DNA of 64,000 nucleotides from Prorocentrum cordatum (GCA_963575745.1 CAUYUJ010020756.1:47501-111500); one strand, 5' to 3'. Positions 20,601-31,699 are shown, counted from the first letter of the stretch. The notes: generated from the letters alone by a model not told the origin. Program-made: numbers and translations.

Positions 20601-21239
20601 AGAAGAAAGTACAGGCGGGGGGCCGCGCCACCTGGCGAGGAGAAGACCTAGCTCAATCAGACCAATCGCTGAGCAAATGGCAACGTATCACTGAGCTGTC
20701 TTGTTTGGACACGTGGTGTGGCGGTTTACAGGAGTAGCGTGCCCTCGCAACGCTAGCGCTTCCCCCCCGCCCCCCCCCCGCTTCGTTCCGTTTGAGTGTT
20801 AGCTTGCGTTGTGACCAAGCAGTGCTCGCACTATGGTTCGCAATTCCTTGGGGGATTTGCGTTTGCCTTCGCTGTCTCCGAGCGGCGCTAGCACTCGCGA
20901 TATATGTGGCTTTCTGCTTCACCCTGACATCTTTGGGTCTCTGAGGCCCCCCGCCGCGGCGCCCCCCGAGCAAAGGGGCGCGTCTGGGGAAAAGGCGGGG
21001 GGGGGGGGATGATGAGGAGGAGGAAAGTGCCTCGTCTTTGCGCGAGAGCCGCGATCGCTGCAGCCTGCGGCGCGCCGTCCGAGCGGCCAGGCAAGTCGCG
21101 CCACCCGCGAGATGGGGGCCAGAGACTGGGCCCGACTGGCGGCGCAGGCGGAACGAAGGGGCGGGTGGCGAGAGGAGGGGAGGGCGAGGGCGATGGGGGA
21201 TGGGGGGCGGGGGGGGGGGGGACGCGTAGAGGAGGCTTT
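20601..21239 (-). other. C-rich intron-like gap in gene X
   Basis: On the minus strand this contains several homopolymer C runs (around 21000 and 21210) and pyrimidine tracts, with candidate acceptors such as CCTTTTCCCCAG. Coding signal is weak. Best read as intron sequence. Confidence 0.35.
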
Positions 21240-22170
21240 CCTCTGATCAATTCTCGGGGCGCTTCGAAAAGGGCTCGGCGACAGCCGCGGCAGCAAGGCC
21301 CTCGGCGCCCCCAAGAAGACCCCTGCCTCCAGAGCGACCTTGTTCACCAAGATCGGGGCGGCCAAATGGATGTCCTCGTCTCGGCGGGCGCGCCGGCCTG
21401 GCTCTGGCCCTGGGCCGCCCCGTGCAGGTTCGCCGTGGATGGGGCTTCCTCCATTTCCATGCCGATCTGCTTCGCGTCGGCGATCTGGGGGCGCGCCAGA
21501 AGGGGCCGCGAAGTTCTCGGTGGCATCGCCCGCGTAGACCGCGTGGGGATGCGATGCCCCGCGCCATCTTCGCGTCGGTGAAGGGGGCGCCCAGGCCGAC
21601 GTGCTGGTTTGGCACGGGCGTGCCCTGCAGCCCGCGGTTGCCCGTCATGCTCGCTGGCGCAAGCATCAATTCGCCTTTCTTGTAGCTCTTCGTGGTCAGC
21701 GCGGCGCGCGGGTTCGAGAACGCCCGCGTGCCTTCGTGCACTTCGACGGCGTAGGACTTCTCGGAGAGGCGGCTGATGCGCGCGTGAATTGCGCTCTTGG
21801 CCCGCTGGAGCGACCAACTGTCGGACCTCTCTGGAAGGCCAGGCTTGAAGAACATCTCGCTCTGCGGCTGCGTGGACGTCGCGCTCGAGTTCTTCTCGGG
21901 GAGCTCGAGGTTCTGCCGCGGCTCGCTCGGTGTCAGGGTGGCCGACTCGTCGTCGATGGCCTCGGCGTGCCAGAGCGGGCAGCAATTGTGCTCCTCCTTC
22001 CCTGGTTTCACGACTGCGTCGAACACGTGGCCAGCCTGGGCCAAGTGGAACAACTTGCTCTGCAAATTCCTCATTGACGGGGCGACGGGCGCCGGCCCTC
22101 CGCAGCCGCTCGCAGGGCTGCTGGGCTGCCCTGGCAGAGGCGCCGCAACCTCTCGGGGTGGCTGGCCCAA
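21240..22170 (-). CDS. Gene X, internal coding part
   Basis: A long protein-like frame: MRNLQSKLFHLAQAGHVFDA, VVKPGKEEHNCCPLWHAEAI, MFFKPGLPERSDSWSLQRAK, SAIHARISRLSEKSYAVEVH, EGTRAFSNPRAALTTKSYKK, GELMLAPASMTGNRGLQGTP. Near 21520 the reading moves to a second frame (IADAKQIGMEMEEAPSTANL) and near 21370 to a third (EDIHLAAPILVNKVALEAGV). The shifts fall near homopolymers, so assembly indels are possible. Two Cys and a His (CCPLWH) are present but no known domain. A candidate 3' splice site TTTTGAG lies just upstream. Confidence 0.45.
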
Positions 22171-22659
22171 GTTCGGACCTCAAAACATGAATGGGATCGG
22201 AGGGGGAGGACAGGTGTGTGTGTGTGTTGTGGGGGGGGGGGGAGCAGGGGGGTTCTCGCTTGCCACCCATCATATGATCTTCTGCACTGGGAAACCCGTA
22301 GTTTGTCTTTGCTCTGTTTGGGCGGGGTCGGGATCCTAGAGTTTTTGTTTGTTGTTTCTTCTCTGATCGGGATTGGGGGGCCCTGCCTGCCCGCTGCTCT
22401 CCGGGGGCTTGAACTCGATCGCCCCCTGGGGGGCTCGGGGGCGGGGGGGGGGGGCGAGGCGAAGGCGCGGGGGGAGGCGAGGAGAAGGAGTTGTGGGCGG
22501 GGGCGGGGGGGGGGGGGGGGGGGGATGAGGAGTCAGAAAAAATGAAAGATGCAGAGCGAGGGCGGGGCTCCGATGAGGAAGGGGGGCGGCGAGGAGGAGG
22601 ATGTGGCGGGGGGGTCGCCCATCCTCCCGTCGACCCCCATCCCCCCCCCGCGTCGCCCC
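22171..22659 (-). other. C-rich intron-like gap in gene X
   Basis: The minus strand is dominated by poly-C and pyrimidine runs (22440-22530) and a short (CA)n near 22225. No coding signal. Confidence 0.4.
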
Positions 22660-23726
22660 GCCTCGTCCTCAATCCTTGCCCCCCCAAGGTCCTTCGATGC
22701 TTTCCCTTTCTCGAGCAGGAAGTTCGCGCGCCGAATGTCGTTCCCCGCGATGAGCTCCAACTTGGCGTCGCGCGGGATCTCCATGCTGTCGTCGCCGTCG
22801 ACGATCTCCCGCGCCTCCTGCGTGACGAGCTCGGCCCCCTGCGCGAGCATCAAGTTCTGGGGGGGCGTGAGCTCCCCCAAGTCGCTGTCCATAACTTACG
22901 TCCCCCGCCGACCTTTCCGTTCAGGGGGCGCGCTGGCATTCGGCTCGCCACGGCCGCTATCCGGACCCTGTTCATCGGCGTCGCCGCGTTCCACTTGAGG
23001 CCGGCAGTTCTCGAAGAACGAGCCGCCGACCATCCCCCGCGACGCTGGCGCGCCCGAAGGGGGCCCTGAACATGATGGCTCTCATGTCGCGCAGCTCCTC
23101 GAGCTGCTCCTCCGAAACCACCCGGGCGGCCTTCGCGATGCTCTTCGAGTAAACGCCCCAGCGAAGTTCTTGCTGGATTGCTTCTGCCCTGGCCCCCTCC
23201 CGCGCGGCCCCCATCGCTCTTGCCTTTGCCGATCGGAACTTCGGCGTGGCGGTGCGTCCGCGTGAGGCCTTCCATCTCCGCCACCTCCAGCGTGGCCTCG
23301 TGCTTCAAGGCGGCCTGCCCGACGGCGACGATCCTGGGGCGCCCGTCCACCAAGTCGGCGCTCGGCATGTGCGCGTCCAGCCCCCATGTTGATCGCAGTT
23401 CTAATACCTGGGTGCGTCGACGTCAAGTGGGCCAGATCGAAATAATCAGACGGCGCGACCTGCTGGTCGTCGAACGGCAATCTGCCGAGGATGCCTCTCA
23501 AGAGGCAGACGCCGTGCGACCCTCCAAAGGCCGCCCCGATGATCAGCGCCCCGCTGCGGGCGCCGCACTTCCAGCGCAGACGTCCGCCAGCGAGCTTTGC
23601 GGGGGCGCGGCGCGAGCTACTGGCGCGCAGCTCCGCGGCCCAATTGTCGGCGCTGGTCCCTCTGGAACTGTAGCCGCTCTTGCAGCGGCGAGCGCGGTTG
23701 GCGAAGGTTTCCGAAACCTCGCAATG
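22660..23726 (-). CDS. Gene X, internal coding part (several frame breaks)
   Basis: Successive protein-like blocks in different frames: LRGILGRLPFDDQQVAPSDY, FDLAHLTSTHPGIRTAINMG; then MPSADLVDGRPRIVAVGQAA, LKHEATLEVAEMEGLTRTHR; then EAIQQELRWGVYSKSIAKAA, RVVSEEQLEELRDMRAIMFR; then LKWNAATPMNRVRIAAVASR; then MDSDLGELTPPQNLMLAQGA, ELVTQEAREIVDGDDSMEIP, KLELIAGNDIRRANFLLEKG. At least four frame changes occur, two beside runs of five or more G. The 5' edge follows TTTTTTTTTTCTCAG, a good 3' splice site (about 23726-23740). I recognise no family. Confidence 0.45.
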
Positions 23727-23984
23727 CTGAGAAAAAAAAAATCACCTTCGCCCTCCAGTGGATGGGAAGGGGGTCGCGGGGTCGCGGTGGAGGAGAGGGG
23801 GGGGGGGGGGGCGAGGAAGGGGGAAGGGGGGGGGGGCGCCGCGCCGTCGGAAGGGGCGCGGGGCGTGAAAAAGGGGGAGGGGGAGCGATGGAGATGATGA
23901 GGGGGCAATGAGGAGGAAGGGGGGAAGGAGGGGCAGGGGGGCGCGGAGGTTCGGCACCCCGTGGCGCCGACATGCCGACGCCCC
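23727..23984 (-). other. Probable intron of gene X
   Basis: On the minus strand this is pyrimidine-rich with long C runs and ends in TTTTTTTTTTCTCAG directly before coding sequence. The 5' splice site is not certain (a GTGCCG near 23960 is one candidate). Confidence 0.45.
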
Positions 23985-24200
23985 GTCGATTAGAAGGATC
24001 CGCGACCAGCGCGTCTGGCTTGTGGATAGCCGTCCACTTCGAGGAGTGGGGCGCGATCGGGTCCAGGATCTTGACCCAGCCCTTCACGACCTGGCTGTCG
24101 CTGTCGCGCTGCTGGATGGCCTTCTCGATCTGCTCGTCGACCTTCTGCGTGCCCTCTCGGAGCGGGGCGACGGCGAAAAGGAGGAAAGGGCGCTGGGGTG
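23985..24200 (-). CDS. Gene X, most upstream coding part seen
   Basis: The frame reads VDEQIEKAIQQRDSDSQVVK, GWVKILDPIAPHSSKWTAIH and KPDALVADPSN before low-complexity Pro-rich sequence. It is short but charged and protein-like. The start of the gene was not found; no spliced-leader-type sequence or TATA-like element is evident upstream. Confidence 0.4.
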
Positions 24201-26169
24201 ATTGCTGGAATTTCGGGGGATTCCGAACGCCGACGAGAGAAGCCCATAGAAACGGATGCGGACGAGGGGAAGATACCAAAGTAAACGGAGGAGGAGGAGA
24301 GGGAGGAGGAGGATCAAGAAAAACAAGACGCGGATAAGTGGAGCCGTGCACCTGGGGATCTCAACGCAACGAAACAGACAGGGCGGCAGGGGCGAGAACT
24401 CCAAGGGACTTCCAGAATTACCCCAAAGAGACCCTCAACTGGGCAAGCTTCCAAAATATGTTCGAGAGAACTCCAAATAAACCCCAAATTGCCGCAAGTC
24501 GTCTTGGGGCACTCTGGGGCCTTCTTGGCCCCATTCTTGGGGCTATCTTGGAGTCTTGTTTCCCCCCCTCCCCCTTCGGCGCCCCATCGTGCAGCGAAGT
24601 CGCGGCCATGGCCGCCGACTGCCTCGACGGCGCCCGCGGTGGCCGCGCGGGCCCCGCCGCCCCCCGTGTGGCCCAGGTCGGGCCAGAATGGCCCCGCCCC
24701 CCGCGGGGCCCGTGATGGTGGGGGAGGGGCGGCACTATGCGTTTAGCAAGGGCGTTGCGCACACTTCGCGAACGCTTAGCAAATCGAATGCGTGGCCACC
24801 TAAAGGTTGAGCTGAATGCACGTGCGATCGTTTGTTATAACACCTAACGCTTGCAATGGCGAGGCCCTAAGCAGATACAAGGCAATGGGACTTGCCACCA
24901 AATTTACATCCCTGCAGGACAACCGCACCTAAGCATTCCAACCTTTACCACACATAGAGGCACTTCGCGAGAGATGCGGCCCATTTGCTGGTATGGTATT
25001 TCGCAATTGAATGACGGTCGCTTGAACGTTATGATACGATTGCCTACGACTTGCAAAACCTTCAACCTCTGGCAACCCGGCCTCCCCTCCAAGCTCTCCT
25101 GCGTGCTCCGATGGTCGCCCATACGGTTCCTTCGCGAGGTTGCCCCATGTGACAAACATGCGGTTGGCGTCCGGGCACAGCGGCCGGCCTTCTTCCCTGA
25201 CGATATAAGATGCAATCGTACAGCGCAAAGCATTCCCGTGCCTCCAAGGCGCATCGTCAACAATTTATTGGACATGCGAAATAGATCTCGGATTTTAATG
25301 TTAAGCTGCGTAAGCAATGTTTGATACATTCAAGCGTCTATTTCCAACCTTACAAAACTGATGGGAACTACTTGTCAACACGCCCCTTCTCCATTCACCG
25401 TCTTCCACAACACCACCACGTTCAGAGATAAACACAGAATCGGGACGGAGACAAATTTACACATTCTATCGAGTTGCGTTTCGATCGAGGCGCCAACGCT
25501 TGGAAATTGGGACGACTTGCCCACACCCATTGTACGCTTTTCCACTGTACCGGATCCTTGTGTACACGACATGTTCATATAACACACGAGTGTTCGAACA
25601 ACAAACAGAGTTATCATAACGTAGAGTTTCGTCTTACAACAAGGATGCCTGAACCAGAAATGCCCCAAGAGCATGCCGCACAACTCGCAGAAGACAGATT
25701 GTCTTCGCCACTGTTTGGGCCCATCTTTTCATACAAGTTCCTCGTGCCAAACCTCATCGTCGAGGGTCTGGGGCATCACTGTTGGGGTCCCAAGATCTTG
25801 CGGTGACAGACCGCGCGGTGACCTCGGCATCCTGCGAGGCCTCACCGCACCAAGGGCCTAACTTGGGGCTTCCGCGCTGCACGAAACGCGAGTAACTTCG
25901 CGCTCTCACGCCGCCCCCCAGGGGACGAGAGGAGGAGGACTCAAAGCCGAAGCACGAAGCGCGAATTACTTCGCGCCCTGGAGGGCGACCTCACCGCACG
26001 AACTGAGTCAACGCACGGTCGTGGGACCTCGGAAGGGGTCCCAAAATCGCCCGACGCCTCCTCGGAGAACACGGCGCGCATCCCAGAGCCGTGCGGTGAC
26101 CCCGAATCCCCACGGATCCACAACACGGAGGAGCAACGACAGGTGGGGAACAGGCATGGAGGCGATGCA
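24201..26169. other. 2-kb region without a recognised gene
   Basis: 24360-24560 has CCCCAAGA-type words. 24840-25800 is clearly richer in A/T than its surroundings. A minus-strand frame at 24929-25228 (REEGRPLCPDANRMFVTWGN, VIQLRNTIPANGPHLSRSAS) is the most protein-like piece, but it has no homologue I recognise and the plus strand is equally open. The sequence TATCATAACGT occurs on opposite strands at about 25040 and 25613. Confidence 0.4.
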
Positions 26170-26345
26170 TCGACCTGGAATCGGCGATACATTGACACTG
26201 TCGATAGATCGACGATAGGCCCCCGATAGCGAAACAACACCTTCCTGGGCGGGTTTGGGCTGTCGGGCCCCATATCGGCAATCCATGGGCGACTGGGGGT
26301 CGATGCACCCTGCCTGTGCCATCCCCCCCGATCTTTGCACCTGAC
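26170..26345 (+). repeat. Dispersed repeat H, copy 2
   Basis: Parallel to 15190-15390 over about 150 bp; see the words listed there. A TTTCCTTCACAGCGAGCC word at about 26390 also corresponds to the distal part of copy 1. Confidence 0.65.
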
Positions 26346-26917
26346 ACACGGTGTGGTCACCATAGCGTCTTGGGGCCCCCGACACTCGTTTCCTTCACAG
26401 CGAGCCTCACATCTCATCCTGTTGGCTCTGGCGAATCAACGCTAACCGACGCTAGTCGACGCTGAATCGAAGCTACGTTGGCGCTTCCCGCCAGCGAACA
26501 CAAATTCAATCTTATGTCGGAATTTCGAGGACATGCTGGCCCGCCCGCGCTGGGTACGGGGAGAATAGGCACGCTGCCCAACAGCAAATGTTGTCCAACA
26601 CCGGCAGCGGCTGCGTTCGGGCAGGCGAGCTTGTGTCTCAAATGGGCGACGCTCGCGGCGACACAGACAGCAAAACTGGGTCAACATGGACAAGAGCGGC
26701 TGTCGATCTACGTGGCAATTCCCAATCGGGGATGCGGCCACATCTGAAGCTAGAGCACCATCCCAAAACAACCGCGCGGCTACATTGAAAATACCCATCC
26801 TTTCCGTCCCTGCTCTTTCCCTAATCTTTCCGTACCAATTCCGGTCGTACGAACATACAGGGAACTCATGGGTTACTACCGAAGGCACCCGCTTCCTGTA
26901 ATTCGGAAAAAGGAAAA
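26346..26917. other. Non-coding stretch, nothing recognised
   Basis: Short repeats of CG(A/C)CGCTAG/ACGCTGA at 26440-26470, otherwise featureless. Open frames on the minus strand are not protein-like. Confidence 0.45.
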
Positions 26918-27088
26918 GCGCCATAAACATGAACGTTTGGAGTTCCACGCGGATATCTTAAATTTCTACTGGCCCCCCCTCCCTGGCGCGCTCCGCGCGC
27001 CAGGGGCAGCGCCAGAGGCGCCGCCCGGGGGGGCCCAGCGCAGACGCAAGAAATCCGCGCGGAGCGCCAAAAGAGATGTATGTGGCGT
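26918..27088. mobile_element. Foldback MITE family A, copy 3
   Basis: The left arm GCGCCATAAACATGAACGTT, then TGGAGTTCCACGCGGA, pairs with TCCGCGCGGAGCGCCAAAAG, then AGATGTATGTGGCG. The core contains the palindrome CCTGGCGCGCTCCGCGCGCC, also present in the copy at 48131. About 170 bp. Confidence 0.7.
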
Positions 27089-27708
27089 TTTTTCGTCGAC
27101 GGCGAGCTCTGCAAAGACCGCTCGCGGCACGCGCGGCGGGCGGGCAGAACTCCCCACCCGTTGGCCTAGCCCGGGCGTGTCTTGGCTGCCGTTGGTGCAC
27201 ATTGGCGCCTGCGGCCAGCGGGCCCGGCGGGCCCCACGGATGTGACGTCGTTGACGCTAAGGACAGCAATGACGCCGACCACGACGACGACTACGACGAC
27301 GCCCGCGGCGACGATGATGCCGCTGAAGAACGACCACGACGTCGACGAGGACGGGTCGGGCGGGACATTCAAGCGAGCGGGTCGGACGGGCGATCAGGAC
27401 GGGTGGACGGGGCAAACTTCTATCAGACGTAAGACTCAAGCTCGGGGGACTCGGATTGGCCTGGCGGGGCCGTCAGGAAAATGGCAAGACCAAATCTGAA
27501 ATTTGCCAATTCGGGTGCAAAAATACCACGGAAATTAGACCGTCTGAATTCGGAACGGGCCCGTCAAAGAGCGTCGGCCAACCGGAGTTTTACGCCTCCC
27601 CGACCTCAGCAGGCGGCGGGCAATTCTCCATCCGCCGTGTGAGGAACCCCTCGGTTCGAGCCTCGCTCGAGAGAAACACTCGTATGAGAGCGTTTCTTTA
27701 CGCTCGGC
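27089..27708. other. Non-coding stretch with ACG-rich part
   Basis: 27250-27330 is an imperfect (GAC/ACG)n tract. No convincing gene. Confidence 0.5.
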
Positions 27709-27799
27709 GATGACGGGCGTCATGGGGGGGGGGCGGGGGGGGTTATGACGTAACGCCCCCAGCCCCGCCGTGTGGCTCCGGCACCACAGCCGCGCCCGC

Positions 27800-27862
27800 G
27801 CGCACGACGCGACGAGCGACGAGCGACGAGCGACGAGCGACGACGACGACGACGACGCGAGC
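27800..27862 (+). repeat. (ACG)n / (GACGAGC)n microsatellite
   Basis: Short ACG triplets and GCGACGA repeats, left side of the family D element. Confidence 0.85.
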
Positions 27863-27904
27863 AAAATGTAGGTGGCGAAATGCCCCACTGCAACGCGCGC
27901 GAAC

Positions 27905-28125
27905 ACCACAACACCTGCGTACACCGCAAGAACCGTGTGCAACGCAGCGCCTGTGTACACCACAGTGCTTGCGTACACTACAGCGCCGGTGTACATGTGT
28001 ACACCGCAGCAACCATGTGCAACAGAGCGCCTGTGTACACCACAGTGCTTGCGTGCACCGCAGCGCCTGTGCACGCCACAGCGCCTGTCTACACCAGTAC
28101 ACCAGTGCCTGCGTGCAGGACAGTG
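27905..28125 (+). repeat. 18-bp minisatellite, left arm
   Basis: About twelve units of GT(A/G)CACC(A/G)CAG(C/T)GC(C/T)TG(C/T). It is inverted relative to the array at 28545. Because the unit is a multiple of 3 it keeps all frames open, which explains the Thr/Ala/Val-rich open frames here. Confidence 0.85.
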
Positions 28126-28140
28126 CTGATAATCGAATGC

Positions 28141-28250
28141 GACGTTCTTCCCTCTTCCCTCCACCTCCACCTCCACCTCCTCCTCCTCTTCCTCTTCCTC
28201 CTCCTCCTCCTCCTCCTCCTCCTCCTCCTCCTCCTCCCGTTCCTCCTCCT
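28141..28250 (+). repeat. (CTC)n microsatellite
   Basis: CCTCCACCT then CTC triplets, within the loop of the family D element. Confidence 0.9.
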
Positions 28251-28544
28251 CACCGCCTGTCGTGCAGGGCGGCGCTACAGCGCACGTGCGCAATTCAGCG
28301 CGCAGTGCACCGCATAATGGTCTATTGAATCGGTCCACTTGATTCTCGCACGGCCAATTTCGCTGGAGCCTCCTGGACGCAGATGGGAGAAGTTAGGGTG
28401 ATGCGGGCGGACTCGGGGGAACTCGCAGATTCCAGCGGCGCTCCTTTGTCCATAATGGTTATTTTGTATTTTTTTGTGGAATCCACAAGCGCTCCATTTT
28501 GTCATACGGATTCCATCTAACATTCGATATGCAAGTGTGGCGCT

Positions 28545-28825
28545 GTGTTGCGCACGGTTGCTGTGGTGCACACATGCACCGTGGTGTACACAGGCACTGC
28601 AATGCACGCAGGCATCATGGTGTACACTGGTGCTGTGTTGCACACGGCTGATGTGGTGTACGCAGGCGCTGCGGTGTACACGGCAGCTGTTGTGCCCGCA
28701 AGCACGGTGGCACAAACTGACGCTGTGTTGCACGCGGCTGCCGTGGTGTACGTAGGCGGTGTGGTGTACACAGGCGCTGTGGTGCACGCAGGCACTGTAG
28801 TGTACACAAGAGTTGTGGTGCAGAT
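28545..28825 (-). repeat. 18-bp minisatellite, right arm (inverted)
   Basis: About sixteen units such as GTGTACACAGGCGCTGTG, the reverse complement of the left array unit. Confidence 0.85.
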
Positions 28826-29014
28826 CGCCACCTACATGCTGGTGCTACCCGTCTTCCGTCATTCCTAAGCATTCCCAAACGCCGCCGGCGCGAAACATCA
28901 TGTCATCGACCCCCTCCACACCCCCTCAGATGATTGCCGCGATCGGCCCGGAACAATAACAGGCTCCAGCCGCGTCCGTGCGCACGACGACGATGAGCCA
29001 CGAGCCACGAGTGA

Positions 29015-29015
<1 letters not shown>

Positions 29016-29078
<63 letters not shown>
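29016..29078 (+). repeat. (ACG)n microsatellite
   Basis: About twenty perfect ACG triplets just inside the right end of the family D element. Confidence 0.95.
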
Positions 29079-29219
29079 TGCGGACCAGACTCCTATGCGG
29101 ATTCTTACGCGGACACCTACGCGGATCCCAGCGTGCACGGCGGCAGAACCTGGAGCGCATTGGTGGGGGAGCGTTACGTCATAGGGGGCGGGGGAGCGGG
29201 GGCCATGACGCCCGTCATG

Positions 29220-30387
29220 CCCCAAGCAATAAAGAAATGGTCTCTATCCTCCCGCTCATGATGCCTCCTGCCTGCCGCACGCTAAACCTTGCCACGACGC
29301 CAATCGATCCCGCAACGGTTGTCTACAAGTCTGCCCTCTGGCATATCCTCCGGGGGTTCAACGGGAACCCGCCCAGCGCCCCAGACTTCCCCGACTCGTC
29401 GCTGCCGAGGCCCTCCCGCTCCACCACTTTCTCCCGGCAGGCTGGCGCGCCAAACGAAAACGCTCCAACCGCAAACAGCCCACGAAACCTTGTTCCTACG
29501 ATATCGCTGTCTTCTCCCTCCATCTCTCTCTCTCTCTCTCTCTCCCCCGCTCTCCCACTCTTCACCTCCTGACCCTCTCCCCAACGAACTGCAACAACTT
29601 TCCATGCGGTTAGTTACTCCTCGCCACCCTCTAAACACACTGAAACAAGTCACGGCAAGACCTCGGATAACCGCTGTATGCAATGTCCTTCTTGCTTCAA
29701 CTGGGCTTACCGTATGGCCGTTCTCACGATCTCTTAGAATTGAGAAGAGGCAACATCGTCGGCGCCATGTCGCAGTGCCACACTGTGTAGGCCGCAACCG
29801 CGATGGGTCGAACGGAGCCTGGCTTCTTACAATGACTGCTATCGCACCCATGTGCTTCTGCTGACGGACAACACCCAAGGAACACGCTAGCACGGTGATG
29901 CAACAACATGGTTGCCGTGAAGTTGCTATACCTCTCACTACACTTGTCCGTGAGCAAGACACAAGTGAGAAGCAACTCGCGCAAGGTCTTGATGCCAACA
30001 ACTGCTATGTGTGGGCAGCAGCACTGCGCAGAGGATCCAGAAGCGTCAGCGCAGACATGTGTGTGAGGGGCGAACTACTGAGATAAGGCGCGGAAGTGGG
30101 GAGGAGGCGAGCACGTCTGCTCGACAACAACGGCAGAGCATGCAGATGGCGGCACCGCATAGCCGCTCGGGAGAGGCCCGCTCAAAGGCCACCCATCGGT
30201 CGGAAAAAAGTGGGCAGTGGCATCAGGCCAGAAAGCGTTGAAGTAGGTTGGATTCCCGCCGGCCCCTGAAGACGAGGAACAAAAGAAACTACTCGATCCT
30301 TGAAGTACGGGGGCGCCTAAAGCATATTGGAATCTGGGAATCCAATCGAACCAACTCCCAACGCTCAACGGCTGGTGGGTACGCGGA
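29220..30387. other. 1.2-kb non-coding region
   Basis: Contains a short (CT)n at 29525-29548. A minus-strand frame of about 240 codons (29282-30001) exists but is Arg/Cys-rich, includes the (GA)n translation, and resembles nothing. No other feature seen. Confidence 0.5.
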
Positions 30388-30541
30388 CATCAGCTGCATG
30401 CCAGCACCATGCCTGGTCAGAGCCATCCTGGGCCATCTGGCACTGTGTCTGCGCTCTCCCGGCCGAGGCCAGGAGGTTGCAGGAACAACCCCAGGAGACA
30501 ATGATGTCCCTGGCCAGGCATGGCGGTGGTGTACAGGTGCC
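30388..30541. mobile_element. Hairpin element family B, copy 2 (diverged)
   Basis: GCACCATGCCTGGTCAGAGC on the left is mirrored by CTGGCCAGGCATGGCGGTGG on the right. The outer CACCACC/GGTGGTG and central CCTGG/GGCC words correspond to the copy at 8582. Arms are less perfect, so this is an older copy. Confidence 0.6.
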
Positions 30542-30639
30542 CTCTGCAGGAGCCCATCGTGCTGGGCGATCGTGCGGGGCACTCGTCTCGTGTGTTCGTT
30601 ACAACTGGCAAGAACGTGGGGTGAAGGAGCAAAAAAAGG

Positions 30640-30750
30640 GATGAGGAGGAAGAGGAGGGAGATGAGGATGGGGGAGGAAAAGGAAGAGGAGGTGGAGGAG
30701 GAGGAGGAGGAGGAGGAAAAGGAGGAGGAGGAAGAGGAGGAGGACGATGG
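30640..30750 (+). repeat. (GGA)n microsatellite
   Basis: Purine-only GAGGAGGA repeats. Confidence 0.9.
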
Positions 30751-31440
30751 GGTAGAACGCGCGCAGCTTCGCATGCTCAGCGGCGGGGCCGGGCCGAAAC
30801 TCGGAGGATCGGGCGTTCGCCAACGGAGGGTAGCAAGCGCGGGGTAAAGTAGAAACGCGCGCGCTTCTCGTGCACATCAGGGGCCCGCGGTGGCACCGCA
30901 GAGGCCACGCGGGACCCCCTCTGGGGCCACTCTCCTGCAGCCCTGCATCCCCCGCGCGTCTATATCGGGGCGCCAAGATCGGCATTCGCACGCATTTCGG
31001 ACGCCCGCGCGGAGTTCTTTGGACCGGCGCTGGACAGCGCTACTTGTTCCTGTCCGCGTTGTGCGTGCAATTCTTTGTTCCCCGATGTACGGCCTCTTCT
31101 TTGCCAGGTCGTCCACCTTGTGGGAGGCACTGGCGGGTTGGGCAGGCTTTACGAGATGCTTGAACTTCCCCTGCCCATGAAACAATGTGAGGGAAAAATT
31201 GGCCGAAGGGCCGATCCCGTCCCGATTACATGTTCAAAACAAACTTTAAAAATAATCTGGGGGGCAGCTTCAAAAATAATTATTCGCGGCGCTGTCGTGC
31301 GCATATAGAATACAAAAAGAAGGCGGGGAAAACCAGACCGCAGGGGGCGTCCTCGCGACCGCCCTGGCACTCCGCGCCCAGGGGCAGATTCCTGCGTTGG
31401 GTTCGCGCGAGGCGGCAGGTCTTTAGAGACCCCCCGCGTC
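30751..31440. other. Non-coding stretch
   Basis: 30960-31060 carries a CCGCGCGGAGTTCTTTGGAC word that may be a remnant of foldback family A, but no second arm could be aligned. Otherwise nothing recognised. Confidence 0.4.
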
Positions 31441-31640
31441 AACGACGGTCGGCGCCGACACTCGGCGCGTCAAAGACGATCGTCGCCGACGCTTGGCGCC
31501 AACGCTCGGCACCGACACTCTGCGCCGACGCTCGGCAGGCACACTCGGCGCGCGCACCCACCACGAGTGCATTCTCAGCACCATCGCCTCGCCAGACAGA
31601 GTGCACTCACTCACCAGAGTGCACTCTGGTGAATGCACTC
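31441..31640 (+). repeat. Short-period repeats (CGCCGACACTCGG; GAGTGCACTC)
   Basis: 31441-31545 repeats GCGCCGACRCTCGGC-like words. 31575-31640 repeats the palindromic AGAGTGCACTCT word. Confidence 0.75.
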
Positions 31641-31699
31641 TGGGCATACAAAAGGGGGCTGCCCCGAGCGAAGTGACCCGCGCATGACGACTGTCCCAT

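Larger units (their letters stand above)
27709..29219. mobile_element. TIR element family D, 1.5-kb copy with nested inverted arrays
   Basis: The left end GATGACGGGCGTCATGG, a G-rich block and TTATGACGTAACGCCCCC (27709-27760) are mirrored by GCGTTACGTCATAGGGGG and GCCATGACGCCCGTCAT (29171-29219). Inside, 27864-28125 and 28545-28840 are inverted relative to each other: ATGTAGGTGGCGA and an 18-bp minisatellite occur on both sides. A further internal end resembling the short copy at 14050 lies at 28864-28930, so the structure may be nested. No transposase frame is present. Confidence 0.5.

Noticed and set aside
27905-28825. Repeat-spacer pattern like a CRISPR array
   Set aside because: Contiguous 18-bp minisatellite units without unique spacers, in a eukaryotic context with no cas-like genes.
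27905-28830. Secreted repeat protein encoded by VYTGAV-like hexapeptides
   Set aside because: The 18-bp unit keeps all frames open on both strands; there is no start, signal peptide or flanking coding sequence.
29282-30001. 239-codon minus-strand frame as a gene
   Set aside because: Cys/Arg-rich translation that passes through a (GA)n tract; no family resemblance.
30960-31060. Sixth copy of foldback family A
   Set aside because: Only one arm-like word (CCGCGCGGAGTTC) is recognisable; no pairing arm was found.
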